Below are positions 11,349 to 24,300 of a stretch of DNA of 64,000 nucleotides, one piece after another. A program made the position numbers and the translations under genes. The stretch covers positions 248,001 to 312,000 of the forward strand of contig JAFJTR010000023.1 of the NCBI GenBank assembly GCA_022559985.1, given 5' to 3'. The first letter of the stretch is position 1, and each line of letters opens with the position of its first letter. The DNA is from Parastagonospora avenae f. sp. tritici 18332-5 (lineage: Eukaryota > Ascomycota > Dothideomycetes > Pleosporales > Phaeosphaeriaceae). The notes beneath the pieces were generated by a model. It did not search any database, was not told where the DNA came from, and saw only the letters and a program-made list of their open reading frames with translations.

Positions 11349-13130
11349 AAAAAAGCCGAATGGTGGAAGTACAGATTTGTCGCATGCAGGAGCATCCACT
11401 ATAGCATAACTTGAAGGTTAGCAAATCGTGATTTTTTTCGGAGTTCTTGTATGCACTAGGGTACCTTGGCATTGCTATCCCAGAGTATTTGCAGGACTGC
11501 TTAAGGGTGCTTCCTTTTGATGCGACTAAGTTCTCATCAAGGCGGTAGTAAGTCATCAGCAACTTCAGCAATTGCGAGAAAGCATAAATTATCCTTGTAA
11601 CTACTCGAATATATACAGGGCCTGTAGTACACGTACTTTGCGTATATGCATGCTGTTAATAGTGACATCGAAGTAGCGCTATCCTGGTTAGAGATGAACA
11701 TACTTCTGAGCCATCGCGCTAGTCTGTCTAAGAGCACCTGAAGTAATGGATTTGCATCACTAAAAGTCTCTACTTTTCTATGTCAGTCCAGACTTCCTAT
11801 ATTTCCTCAGCGCGTTATAAAAGATCAATCGTTCCGTTTAAATGATAGCTGGGAGGTATCTAAGATGTTGATGTTTAATTATTATAGTATCTAACTATGT
11901 CGAAAGGCTCTAGGATGAGTAATAATCTAGGCCAAATTTCCACGTCGTTATGTCTACCGCATCAGGAAGTATTCTTTATGTGACGATCCATCCAGCTCGC
12001 AAATTGCTGCGTGATCGCGAGACCTGTCTATCTTCATGTCGTTTTGAGAAGGCCTGGGAAATCTGAAGATGATGTGAAGATATACAGGCGTCCTTATTGC
12101 CGACCGGAATATCGGAGAAGCAGGTGGGCAAAGAATGGCAAGGTGAGAAATTGAGCTTGAAATGTGATTGAGAAGTGCGAGATGCCCCATGAAGTAAACG
12201 TGCACAGAAGAGGGCTTCTGCTGGACTAGCTTGCAAGCAATCATGGCCGCTATCACGAGGAAGTACCAATTCGTTGAGCCGCAATCAGTAGATTGTGTAC
12301 ACTTACCGTCGGCACTTCTTCTAGACGCTGTACGTTAGATATGTGTTTGAGATTGGGGCTACTCCCAAACCAGTGCCGTGAAGTGATCCAGCCGATCCGG
12401 CCATCATCCGCAGCATGCGACAGCAACCAGCATTATCACCTAGCCATAGGACTTGGCGGGCTAGAATGCTTCGCGAACCATGGGCGTGCCAATAATCGCC
12501 CTCGCCGCCGTGCAAAATTCGAGTTCCGGACCCTCTGCCGCTTGGTTGTTGGCCCGAGCCTCCTGCCGCCCCGAGATTACCCGACTCGAAAAGGCTCATA
12601 GCGGATCCTGGAGAAGACGGCCAGCATTTGAAGGTGGATTTGACAGCGGAGCACCTGGGCTGGGAGGGCATGTGAGTCCCCAGTCTTGTGTCTAGCATGG
12701 AATTTGGGGAGTGCAGTGTCCGCGTGCGCCTGAAGATATCCGTTTGGTGGCTGCTACGGCAACGCTCCGGATGCTTTATTGGGAGTGTGGATGCCGGACG
12801 CTGGACAAGTCGTGTGCGACAGTGAAGCTACACACGATGGCATCATGCTGCAGTAATTGAGGCTCTGCAGCATCAAAGCAATTCTACATCAAGCTGTAGT
12901 GTCGATTATATACCTCCTCCAGCTATCCGTAGCCCCGAGGCATCAAACAGAGTTCGGGAGGGCAGGCAAGGGCGCTAAGCAAATGCGGCGTTAGCGCGCT
13001 TGGGCCAACTTTTCGCAGATTTTGTCGCAGCACCCGTACAAATACCTTTCATCCTCCAACTGCAGCAACTGATTCTGCAACCACCTCTAATTCAATCAAT
13101 CTCCCTTCAACTCGCTCCAATCTATACAAG
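11349..13130. other. Intergenic, no supported gene
   Basis: Short open stretches on both strands lack family features or good codon structure. The last few hundred bases are pyrimidine-rich (CTCC/CAAC runs at 13050-13130) and are the likely promoter and 5' leader of the ADP/ATP carrier gene. Confidence 0.4.
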
Positions 13131-14516
13131 ATGGCAGCCCAACAGGACAAGAGCTTCATGGGAATGCCCGTACGTCATATGTCCCGTCGTTCGGCAAGCT
13201 GTCCATTTCAGCGCATATCGATCCCGCAATTCGCAAGCTGTCATCTCACTACCATCGACCGCACCTTCCGAATGAGGTGACGATGTTGTGAGGTGCTCCT
13301 GCCTCTGCTGGAAATGTGTGGGTGAAATGGCGGCTCAGCTGGAACTTCGTGTGTAAATTCCCGCAGCATGTGCTAACGATGATGACAGGGCTTCGTGGTC
13401 GACTTCTTGAGTACGTCTCATCCACATCCTCGAATATCATCAATTGCGGTTCCAATTGGCATCGCAATAGCATCGGACGATATCGAGCAATTTGATTTCG
13501 CATTCTGCAGCTGCTAACCGCTTATCTATAGTGGGTGGTGTCTCCGCCGCCGTCTCGAAGACCGCTGCCGCTCCCATCGAGCGTGTCAAGCTCCTCATCC
13601 AAAACCAGGTACGCGAATCGAACACTTTGCACCGACTCCTCATACTGACCCTTCTCAGGATGAGATGCTCAAGTCCGGTCGTCTCGACCGCAAGTACGAC
13701 GGTATCGCTGAGTGCTTCAAGCGTACCTCGCAGGCTGAGGGTGTTCTCTCACTCTGGCGTGGTAACACCGCCAACGTCATCCGTTACTTCCCCACTCAGG
13801 CGCTGAACTTCGCTTTCCGCGACACCTACAAGTCCATGTTCGCCTACAAGAAGGAGCGTGACGGTTACGCCAAGTGGATGGCCGGTAACTTGGCATCCGG
13901 TGGTGTAAGTTTATTGATCCCTTGTTGAGGAATCTCCCACTAACACAATCAGGCCGCTGGTGCCACTTCACTCCTCTTCGTCTACTCCCTCGACTACGCC
14001 CGTACCCGTCTGGCCAACGACGCCAAGTCCGCCAAGAAGGGTGGTGAGCGCCAGTTCAACGGTCTTGCCGATGTCTACAAGAAGACCCTCGCCTCCGACG
14101 GTATCGGCGGTCTTTACCGTGGATTCATGCCCTCCGTGGCTGGTATCGTCGTCTACCGTGGTCTGTACTTCGGTATGTACGACTCGATCAAGCCCGTCCT
14201 CCTGACCGGCACCCTCGAGGGCAACTTCTTGGCCTCGTTCGCTCTTGGTTGGGCCGTCACCACCGGTGCCGGTATCGCCTCGTACCCTCTCGACACTATC
14301 CGTCGTCGTATGATGATGACCTCCGGTGAGGCCGTCAAGTACAAGGGTACCATGGATGCCGCCCGCCAGATTGTCGCCGCTGAGGGCGTCAAGTCCCTCT
14401 TCAAGGGTGCTGGTGCCAACATTCTCCGTGGTGTTGCCGGTGCCGGTGTCCTGTCCATCTACGACCAGGCCCAGCTCATCATGTTCGGCAAGAAGTTCAA
14501 GGGTGGATCCGGTTAA
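13131..14516 (+). CDS. AAC: Mitochondrial ADP/ATP carrier
   Basis: Five exons: 13131-13169, 13389-13410, 13532-13608, 13659-13904 and 13953-14516, giving 315 residues. The protein exchanges cytosolic ADP for matrix ATP across the inner mitochondrial membrane. Three mitochondrial-carrier repeats are visible: one around [22 protein letters not shown], one around FVYSLDYARTRLAND, and one with SYPLDTIRRRMMM. The RRRMMM signature is diagnostic for ADP/ATP carriers. The start MAAQQDKSFMGMPGFVVDFLM fits the short fungal N-terminus with no presequence. Exons 1 and 2 are very short (39 and 22 bases), and the first two introns are long (219 and 121 bases). Codon use is strongly biased towards C/G-ending codons, as expected for a highly expressed gene. 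Confidence 0.97.
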
Positions 14517-15009
14517 GCGCCTTCTCTCTTGATACCCCAATCCGAGTCTATGTGGTGGAGGGAGCTAATCGCGAGCGAGGGGTCGAGGCGCGTGTGGTGG
14601 TAGACTGAATAGAGCATTCACAAGCCCGATGGGCAGAAGAGTGTTCATGGTAACGAAAAGCACGACCTGGTGGTAAATCCACCCTGTACTTTACCTTGCC
14701 GGCCAACTCTTTTTCCCCTCATAGCCACCTGTATTACACGTCATATCCGGCTTGCATTGCTTTGTCTGTTTACCTGTATTTTCTCGTTCCATCGCTTGGT
14801 GCCAAGGGGAAAATAGGTGGTCTATAGAAAGTTTCCGAGTTTTTTGTAGATGTGGCTCAAGAACTTGCATGTGATTGTGATGACTGTTGTACATTGGTGC
14901 ATATCTACTGGCTTGACATCCACGCATATCTGACTTTCGATTGACCATGTCACGCCATTGCTTATGCTTGACATATGACTGCTCACATCACGCCACTCCC
15001 CTCCCCGCC

Positions 15010-15621
15010 CTACTTATTCCTCACAGCCCTCCACGCCGCCTCCTCTCCCTTCTTCAACGCCTCCCCCGCCTTACTCAGATACCCCCACGCCGTCGCTCCC
15101 ACACCCTCTCCCTCCGCCCCTCCCCTCCCACTAACACCAACTTCTCCACCACCAATTCCTCCACCGACCGTATACGGCGCATTATCTGCCGCCTGCTGAT
15201 ACCCCGGCGGATGTTCCAAGCTGGCCCTCGGACTCGCCACAGGCCCCATATTCAACGTCGTCGGGCCGGGCTTACTCGGCGTCGTCGCCGTGACCGTCGA
15301 GCGCCCCGCGAGCGCGGAGTCTGAGGGCGGGGGCTGGGTGAATTGCGGCGGGGGCACGGCTTGGGATGTTGCGGTGGTTATGTGGTGGGCTGTGTAGCTT
15401 GGTCGCGGTGGGGGAGGGCCGGCTTGTGCGGTGGATGTTGGTGGGACAGGGCGGGCGCCGGGTTGGGGGGCGGGAGGGGATGAGGAGGCGGTTGTGGTTG
15501 CTGGGATGGAGGCGGGGGTGGTGCGTGTAGGGGTGGCTGTGGTAGTGTCGTCGGAGGCGGTTTTGGGGGTGGTGCCGTCGGGCTTTATGGGTGCGTTCTT
15601 GTGGATTTGGATTGGAGGCAT
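15010..15621 (-). CDS. Conserved proline/threonine-rich protein, unknown function
   Basis: Single exon of 203 residues. The N-terminus MPPIQIHKNAPIKPDG is followed by a long disordered Thr/Pro/Ala region and then a short helical C-terminus (AWGYLSKAGEALKKGEEAAWRAVR). I recall similar short ascomycete proteins with this start, all uncharacterised. There is no signal peptide, membrane segment or catalytic motif. It lies tail-to-tail with the ADP/ATP carrier gene, with about 490 bases between stops. The opposite strand is also open because of the GC-rich composition, but it lacks the ordered ends. Confidence 0.6.
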   Translation of the reverse strand: MPPIQIHKNAPIKPDGTTPKTASDDTTTATPTRTTPASIPATTTASSSPPAPQPGARPVPPTSTAQAGPPPPRPSYTAHHITTATSQAVPPPQFTQPPPSDSALAGRSTVTATTPSKPGPTTLNMGPVASPRASLEHPPGYQQAADNAPYTVGGGIGGGEVGVSGRGGAEGEGVGATAWGYLSKAGEALKKGEEAAWRAVRNK

Positions 15622-16085
15622 CGTGAGGATGGAGCTTTATGCTGGCTGTTACATAGAGTTGCTGTGGGGGCTTGCGGAAGGCTCAGTCATGTGTATGAGC
15701 GGATTTGAGGCAAGATTGAAGAAATAGAGATCTCGCGGTAAGTCAGGTTATGTGTTTAATATACAAGCACGTTCGTTGCTGCCTTGTGTAATTTGTCGCG
15801 CTGTCCTCAATCGACCGTGCATTGAGGTGATTGCCGCTTTGGGCGATGATGTCATCAAAGCACGTGCACATGACCTTCACTTGTATCGACCCCAGAAAAA
15901 CTTATATTGCTTCGTAACCTCATGTAAGGAATGAAATGGCCCCTAAGGTGAAAAAAGTAGTACACTCAAATTGACATACGAAAACGCCAACGTTTTTCCT
16001 CAACCCCTCATCGCATCCACCCTCCATATTGATGCATCTTCTTACACACAGCGCGTCGCTCATCACTGTAATTCATCGTCAAGAT

Positions 16086-19000
16086 TTAGGAGCAGCTACC
16101 TCTGGCCAGCTGCTGCGGGGAGCAGTTGAGAGTTTTATAAGAACTGTAGGAGGTGGGTGAGGGTTGTGCTCCGAGTCCGGGATTCGGTGCATCTGTATTG
16201 ACGAGATGCGGGTTACGAGAACGACTCTGTGCGGGCGTAGGAGCTGGCGTAGATGGTAGCGGAGCGGGCGACGGGGACCGCAGATTAGAGGGTGATGGAG
16301 AGGGAGATTGTGAGGCAGAGGATGGTGATGGCGAAGATAGTGGTGCGGATGAAGATGGCGTTGTGGACGAAGTCATGGCAATAGAGGAATTGGAGAAGCT
16401 GGAAGTGGTCATGGTCATTGACGAGTTGGACATGCTGGAGGACGTCATCTTGGCTGATTCCATCGTACCTGTCGAAGGCCTTCGGACATACGAGGTCAGC
16501 ATCTCAAATGCAATGATGAGTGGCTACACGTACCTGGATGAAATGGGGGATACAGTTGATGTGTTCATGGCCACAGAGCTCAGCGAAAGTAAGCAGGCAG
16601 ACATGGGCTCTGCGCGTTTCTCCTTCCCGGAACCCTCATCTCTCGGCGGGTCGAGCTCAGGATATGTGCAAGGGCTTTCTGAATGCGCTGGGTCTCCTCT
16701 AGCGAGATTGTAGATGACGTTCAGATTCGGCTGTCCTGATAGTCTTTCGCGAAGCACTCTCGTCCACGCGTGTGCCATGATGAACTTCTTCATGTTCACA
16801 TCGGGGCTAGGCACATCCGGATGGAACATCATTCCAACATTTGGTGCAGAATAGAGGTAGGCAGCTAGACCTGACTTTGAGAGAATTAGCGTTGAACAGA
16901 CCTTGTACGACAAGCGACTTACTGTAATAGCTGCAGCCTGACTTGTACCAGTGTGCATATTGTCTCCTGGAGCCTCCACGATGATGTCTTTGGCCGGAGC
17001 AAAAACGGAGAGCGAGCCAGCTTGCCCAGGCTCCCCAAGCGTTGTATCTAGAAACAATGAACCATCCTCAACTATTCCACCAACCGTTATCACGCCATTG
17101 TCCGCTGTCTCAAGCTTTTGAGGCACAGTTTCGTGCAGGTGCTTTTCAGCAGAATTGCCAGCTGCGACAACAAGGGTGACTTTATATTCATCGTACCACT
17201 CCAAGAACCGACTTAAAACTGTTTCCAGCGCTGGACCACTTCCATTCGGAAGATATTCGATACCTGCGGCTTAATATTAGCTGCGTCATAATACCACAAA
17301 AGGACCTAATATTTACCCCAGGACATGTTGACGACTGACTGAGCATTGGGGTCTGCATCACACCTCCTCTTTATGTGGCTTCGAATCTCTTTGAACACAG
17401 TGTTCAACGCGTTGGGCCGATATGGCCCAGTCTGGTAGGCCTGTTTGTTGTCCTTGCCAGTATTCCACTGGCCCTTTTCCTTGGCGAGGAACAAATTTGC
17501 TCTTGGTGCTACACCATCAAGGATGCCCGCAGCGATGGTCGCCATCTTAGAACCGTGCCCAGACCCCCCCCCGCCTATGCTAGGAGGGTAGAAAAAGGCA
17601 TTCTCCCTCCCAAAACTCCTTGCACTTGCAATGAATCCAGCCGAGAAGGCCTCATCATTCCCAACGAAGAAGTGTTCCACCGTTCGTCCAGTCGCGGCAA
17701 GATTCTGTTTGTGTTGCTTCATATCGATCTTCTATGTCTATCAGAGGCACTTACAGGGTGATCAATGTCAAAACCGTCATCTATTACATATATTGTGACA
17801 CCTTTACCCCCAGAGTCGTCAACATGATAGGGTGAATCCTCGGTCGGAGGCCGCAGCAAGGGGCTTTGAAGAGGAGACGATATCATCTTCTTCCAGTAAG
17901 GAGCATTTTTACCGCCTAGAACCACTCTTCGGGGATTTCAGTTGAACCCATATGATGTGGTGGGTGTGACGGTAGAGCGCGCCACTCTTCTTCGCCAGCA
18001 TAGTCGAAGTCTTTTGGGTCAGTTACATCAGCATAGGCCAACATGAGGAACGGATTCTTTTCTTTCAGTCCCTCTGCCTGAGAAGAGTTCAGTTGAGTCC
18101 TGTACGTTTGGTAGTCCATCTTCTTGTCCGTCTCCTCACTCTCTACTTTGCCGACTCCTCCATCTAGATCTCTGATGAAGTTTTTGAATGTTTCTAGCGG
18201 CGTTCCCCATTCTGTCGCTATGTAGTAGGGTAATGTTTGGCCTGTCGCAGCCGGCGTAGCACTACTACTACTCGAAGATGCCGAACTAGTTCCCGTGCTC
18301 TCCGTAGTCTCAGCTTTCGAAGTCTGAGTAGGAGCCGACTGGCTAGCACGAGCACTTTCACTCGCCTTTGGAGTAGCAGTTGGCGTCGATATATCTGACT
18401 TTGGTGTGTCTGTTTTTGGCGCTTCTTGCTCCCACGGAAAGTCTTCAAGGGCTTTCAGGGCGCTACTCGCCTGCTCCAATTGTCCTCTCGGCTTAGCGTA
18501 GTCTGCTATATTGCTTCGAACTTGTTGTTGGACATCCGGCTTCAGACTGCCGAAGCCTTGGAGCATCGCGCCCATTGACTGCATCCAGTTAGCCGAGCTG
18601 CATCCTGCATTCTGCGCTTTGTTGAAGATATCCATGGCGGATTTGCTGAGACCATCGGCTGGGAACGATTGCTGAATTCCGTTGAGAGTAGAGACGACGC
18701 CATTTGCGCTGTTCGCTGTCCCAGAGAATGTTCCTGCGAGAGCAGCAACTCCAGCACCACCCACTGCGCCGGAAGCAAAACTGGCGGCGCCTGACGCTAC
18801 GTTGCTGATGTCTTTTGCTGCTGAGCCCGCGGCACCGCCCACTTTTCCCAAGAAGCCAAACAGTCCGCCTCCTTCAAGATCGCCACCATCAGAACTGCTC
18901 GTATCGGGTTTCTTTGATTGTCCAGGCTGAGCTTGGATGGTTTGACCACCCACAGTAACGGACTGAGCATTTGAGAGATCGCTGGGTATGGGCAGAGTCT

Positions 19001-19935
19001 GGCCCCGCATCACGACTTGAGTGGCCAGGAGTTGGGCAAGTGAACCATCCTGTAGCATGATTTCCACAGGTGGTTCATCCGGCTGCGGTAGATGGTAGGC
19101 CTGGCCGTCAATGGCAGCGAGGGCGGGAAAGAGGACCTGAGACTCGTTGCCAGCTGCTGGAGTCTGACTGGGTTGAGGAGTAGGGGAAGACATGTTTGGA
19201 AGACCGCCGCCACTTGGAGATGGTTGTGATGCACTCGGAGTACCAGTCGAGGTCGGACTTGGTGCAGGAGAGGAGAAGGAAGGTGTCACAGTGGTAGTGA
19301 CGACGATGGGAGGGCCTGCAGAAGGTGTGACCGTGATAACAACTACGCTGTTACTGGACACCGGATCGCTTTTGGTGGTGGATGTAGAAGTGGTGTTGGT
19401 TAGACTGCCCGATGTTGAAGGAATCAGACTCGAAGCAGAGCTGACGGGTGTGGTAGCAGTAAGGACAGGACCGCTTGATGGTGAAGGAAGCAGAGACGAG
19501 TTCGAGTTGATGACAGGTGCAATGGTGCTTGAACTATATCCAGGAGTAAGTGACAATGAGAGCGAGGGACTGTTCAAGCTCGAGCTAGATGCAGTTGGAC
19601 CAGGCGCTACAGTAGTCGTGTTCAAGGGAATTGGAAAGGGCGCCGATGGGTACTGAACTTGGCTAGTTGACTGTGCTGGCTGTGTCGCAATAGGGGAAGG
19701 ACTATAACCGGAAGCAGTACCCAGAGTCGGGTTTGATGATGGTGGGGTGTTGGACGGCAGTGGCCAGAAGATATCTGCGGGCACGTCCGCGCGACGATCT
19801 TCACATTCGTGTTAACAATTTGCATGCAGACTGGTATGAGCACTTGCCTAGATTGGTTATTCTGTAAGGCAATGAAGCGTGGGTCTTTTGAAGCGTCAGC
19901 GAGAAGAGGATAGCTGGAAGCTTCTTGGGCTTCAT
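16086..19935 (-). CDS. S8 subtilisin-like serine protease with Ser/Thr-rich arms (apparent frameshift)
   Basis: Exons in transcription order: 19935-19848, 19774 to about 17916, to 17755, 17704-17317, 17263-16923, 16870-16534 and 16479-16086. The first intron (19847-19775) is GC-AG, with a GCAAGT donor. It joins a signal-peptide-like start (MKPKKLPAILFSLTLQKTHA) to a 600-residue low-complexity Ser/Thr/Pro region. The subtilase domain follows, with all triad motifs: Asp in VIDDGFD, His in GHGSKMA and Ser in GTSQAAA, plus the oxyanion-site block VVAAGNS. A Ser/Pro-rich tail ends at 16086. Between the N-terminal arm and the protease the frame is lost near 17916-17930. One missing base, or a 32-base intron, would restore it. 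Until resolved it may be a pseudogene, or two genes. Secretion is inferred from the N-terminus. Confidence 0.72.
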
Positions 19936-21390
19936 TGCTTGAGGCCGAATGTATATGCTGAGACAGAGAGGATTGTTACGGCAAGGGAAACGATTTGATG
20001 ATTTATAAAGAACTGATGTGATGGAATGCGAAGTGTACAGAGACGAAGGCACCTCTTACCTTTAAATCCTTTAGACGCGACTCTCAGTGAGCAGCCTGCT
20101 TGAGACGTAGCAGGCAAATTTACTGGAAAAAAGTACCGGCATACGAAGAGTCTGCGGCTTGAAGTTTCTAAAGATTACACAACAGTACCTCGCCGCAGCC
20201 TTTGTAAAGTCAGATGTACTATAATGACGCTGATCTGCAGGTTGACAACGACGCCGCAGTATGGCACATACAGGAAAATGAACAAGGGTGCGACAACTGC
20301 TCATCCGGCCGATTGACACATGGGTCAACTAGTGAGCCTTGGGTGCGATTACTAGTACCTGGTCATTCTTCTGTAGTCAATAAATATACGGCTTGGCTTT
20401 TGCGCCTGATGCACAATGAGATAAAAGAAGGGAATACCAGATGAAGACTCACCAGAATGTCTGCCTAGAGTTCCACAACACCACGAATTCGGGGAATTAC
20501 GCGTGTGCGGCGTCAAAATTGACTGCAAAGCAGACCCCAATGTTTCGTTTGATCATCTACAGTATTTAGACGCTGGGAAGCGCTCGTCTGCATCGCCGCC
20601 GCGGCGCTGTTACGACCTTCTCAATTCTGGCCCGCGGCGTGTAAGACATATGAAGACAAAGCCCCTCAATCGCAGAAATTATTGCAGTGTATTCTACGCC
20701 TTGCCGATTTACGTTCGCGGCGACGTTGATGGTGAAGGAGGCGCAGTATTGCCGTTCCCGAAGAAGGCGCGAACACTGAAACCATCACATCCCGCCGCGC
20801 GACGACAGCGGCGACAAGATTTTGCAGCTGTCAACACGCCGCAATGGAAATTTGAGATTTATGTTGATGAAGTTCAAGGCTTCCGGACGACACATTTCCT
20901 TGCGAAGAGGTATTACTTACATGTCACGAAATAAGGTCATGTCACAATGGCAATTGCGCGGCATCGAAGCTGTGAGTAAAATCGAAGCCGCAATTCTCCC
21001 TGCTGCTTCACATAATCTTCGAGCTCATTTTACAGCGTATTGATAACGTCTCGAGACCTCGGGTTCGAAGAGGCGCGGACCCGGAGTCTGATTTGGACTC
21101 TTTAGTATTACGGCCATTCACAGATACTACAATGATATTACGCTTGCGCTGCTACTTCTTTCACATACGACCATAGGACAGTGAGAATTGGGCTTCCCGT
21201 TCGCTCAGCCTTACACAAGCACTGTACCGGCGGATCAGTAGTCAGGTGGGTGACCACTGGCGAATCCCCGCTGTTGTATGTTTTTGCTATCTTTTTGCCC
21301 ACTTTGAACGAAGAAGTACAGAGTAGAGGGAACTGGTTTATCTCCCTCTCAATCGAGACGCTCAGGAAGACTTCTGAAGGCACTGTTCCA
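19936..21390. other. Intergenic, no supported gene
   Basis: An open stretch at 20503-20934 (143 codons, plus strand) is Arg-rich and shows no domain, so I do not call it. CG-rich clusters occur near 20590 and 20790. Bases 21195-21310 form one copy of a repeat paired with 25630-25740. Confidence 0.4.
21195..21310. repeat. Repeat copy 1, paired with 25630-25740
   Basis: Read on the minus strand, this segment contains GGATTCGCCAGTGGT followed by CTGACTACTGAT. The copy near 25630-25740 shows the same order and spacing and the same orientation, with clear similarity over roughly 110 bases. It lies just past the stop of the decayed NACHT-ankyrin-CorA gene. Confidence 0.7.
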
Positions 21391-24300
21391 CTAATTGATC
21401 TTATTCGTCTCATCGTCTGGTACTTGGCCCGTTTCAACGTCGGAATTCTTCTTCCTACGCGGCTTAACCGGCCAACTGAGTTTACGTTCAAGTTCGTCCT
21501 CTAGCTGAAGCATGCATGTCAGTATCAAAGTTCCTAGTATATACGGGACATGAATGGTAAAAGCTACTTACGCCTGGACGCCTCTTGAACACGACCCACA
21601 CGATCATCGTTAAACTCAACATGCCGAGCGTGAAGATCAATTACCACCACCATGGTGGGTTTACCTCAAGCACGTTGACATTCACGCCAAAAAGTCCCTA
21701 GATTTGTGAGTCAAGTTGTGTTATGATAGTGGTTCAGGCTTCCAGAGAGACGTACCGCGACAAACGTGAGTGGAAGATAGATGAACTAAATTGTTAGCTA
21801 CGATCCAAAGTGGTACCAGACACAGCATATCTTACAGTGACCCATGTCAGACGTTTCAGACTTGTGTTCAGTGTTGTCAACTTTTGAGCTTCTCGGATGG
21901 AAGTCAAATTGGATTCCTGGACAGCCATTATCATGAATATTTGCGAAACCATTTCGAATCACAGCAGCGCAAAACCTATTTGCCGTCTATCTGGATGTAA
22001 ATTTACAAGTTGAATCAGGCCTGACGAGTCAGCATCAAAGTTGTCGAGTCTTACACCCGTAATGCGCGCAAAGTCGCTTATCGTGGTTGAAACGGTCTCA
22101 GCGGCTTCGTCTCTCTCTGCGTATTTCAGGTACTTGGTTTGGAAGTCCCGGAGATTCTCAACCTGACCGTACAGTCGGTGACGAAGCCGAGTTCAGGTAG
22201 CTGCGTCCGACAGCAGAAAATTGATAAGATTTCGTGATTCGCCGTTCGCGCCGAGGACATGTGGGCGCTAATGGTTTTACCAAATTCAGCTCTGATCTGT
22301 TCTTAAGAGATGAGTTGGATGGATGAACTTACACAAAGACGCAGATGATCATCGATGCTGTCGCATGGCATCAACCATACTCTCCTTAGCCCTTTCACAA
22401 AATCGTCGAAGAATGCCATTCCACTCACCGGCATCGAGCCGGACGTAAGAGTACTGAAATAATCGACGGTAGTCCACTGTTTTTTGCCGCTTGCATCTGG
22501 GCTTAGAATCATAGTCCAGGCCACCCTCATGCTTCTCTAGACTGAAACGAATGCCTTGAGCTGTTGGTAATGCAAGGAGTCTTGGGCTGATGCAACGATG
22601 GAATAGTACCGAACCTGCTCTTCTAGTTGCAACGCATCCATGTGGGACATTTTGGAGTTGAGAAGAGCAGCCTCGGGATCTGTGAATTCGTCCACGCCAA
22701 AGGAGAAATGGTCAGGGTAGATGCTGTCATCGCAGTCAGTAAAGGAAAAGCGAGTGCAAAGAGTGTATGGCTTAGAAACTTACAACAACCTCTTCGTATC
22801 GTCAGTTATTGGCAGGCCGCTCCGTTGGAAATGTTTGACCGCCAGGAATTCCACCCGCTTCTTTCCATTCGCAACTTCCACAAGCTTTACAACATCTGCT
22901 GCTTTACCAAAAGCTTGCGACCAGCTCCCGGTGGCTATGAGCTCCGTACTCGCGGCATTGTCCAGCAGTAATTCTACAACTTGAGATTCACGATCTGCGA
23001 TGGCCAAGTGAATTGGAGTACGTCTATCCATATCCTTTGTGTTAATATCCAGGTCATAAGCGAGGCAGAGACGTATAAAGTCCATATCTTTCCGGATAAC
23101 GCCGATGTGTAATGGAGTTCTCGATCGCGAGTTTCAATGTTTCGACCAGCGCGTTGAAGCAGTGAGTGAGCGAGTTGTGCGCGAACCATGTTCAGCATCA
23201 AAGTAAACGAGATTCGGTCGCAAAAGCTGAGGAGCTTCATGGCCTCTATTTTGCCATTTTCTGTAGCGCACCACAAGGGAGTTCGCCCTTGTGCGTCCTT
23301 GAATGTCGGTCGTTCTCCATTCGCAAGCAGTATTGTTACGACGGATCCCAGTCCGAATCGTGCTGCGAGATGAAGTCCGTTTCCATGGTCGTCAGGCTGG
23401 CTAATTTCATGTTCTTGTGGTCCGTGTGTACGGTACGGTACGTGTCGCAACCCTAACCGCTTGTCTGGCAAACTCTACTTTGTTTTTATCCAACAGGAAC
23501 GAGCAGACAACGCTTTCAGGTAGATCTTGAACCCCGAATATATGACCTGCCCAATGCTGAGCGGCATATCCACAGAAGGGGTATTCTTCTAGCCTTAACT
23601 CGGGTTTATCTTTGGTGTCGCAGTACCCTTCACTGAAAACATCGAAAGCTAGATAAGCCAAGCAGGTTTTGCCAATAATAGCTTGAGGCTCTGGGCACCA
23701 AGTGTCGAGGTTGCGCTGTAGATAATCGGCTGCTGATTGTTGTGACAGAAACCAAGCTTCTGTTTCCCACGGAACTTTTTTCACAAAAGGAGAACACGAA
23801 ATGATGACTCACTTGGCATCTAGGATGCTACTTTTGTCCGGTCCAGAGAAGCCCTCTGAGACTCCAAGTACATGTAGGAGTTCTGCCTTTTTTCAAAGGT
23901 CTCTTTGCCAGAAGAATCCACGCGAATACTGTCCTGGCGAAGTTCTTATGTCATTCGTGACAAAGTTCCAACTTTGACATCATTCTGGCGTAAAACGCGT
24001 CTGCACTCGACAAAATCTAATGAATTTAGTGGAACAGTTCACAGCAGAAACTATACTGAAAAAGGTCCTGATCTTTTCATAATGGCCTTCTCTACAACAA
24101 TTCGTGATTCTTGCCCTTCAAAAAGACGCCGCCGTAATGTGCACATGGTGTGCGCAACGTATACGGCCATGTCTGAAGTCACTGCTGTCTTGTCTCTCTC
24201 CAGAATTGGGTATTGCTCGAGGATTCGTAAGGCGTTTCCAGTGTATCTGTGCGTACAAGACGCAGCAAATACGTTTACGGATCGAACCTCTTGAAAGCCC

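Noticed and set aside
14016..14540. Long open frame antisense to the ADP/ATP carrier (13968-14540, minus)
   Set aside because: It is a shadow of the strongly codon-biased carrier exon. It has no family features, and the carrier assignment is certain.
19192..19656. Plus-strand Val/Gly-rich open frame opposite the subtilase arm
   Set aside because: It mirrors the Ser/Thr/Pro-codon repeats on the minus strand and has no independent support.
20503..20934. 143-codon open frame on the plus strand
   Set aside because: It is Arg-rich with no domain, no signal peptide and no introns. The region has scattered CG clusters that keep frames open by chance.
21041..21100. tRNA B-box-like GGTTCGAAG near 21060
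   Set aside because: No matching A box at the right spacing and no acceptor stem could be formed around it.
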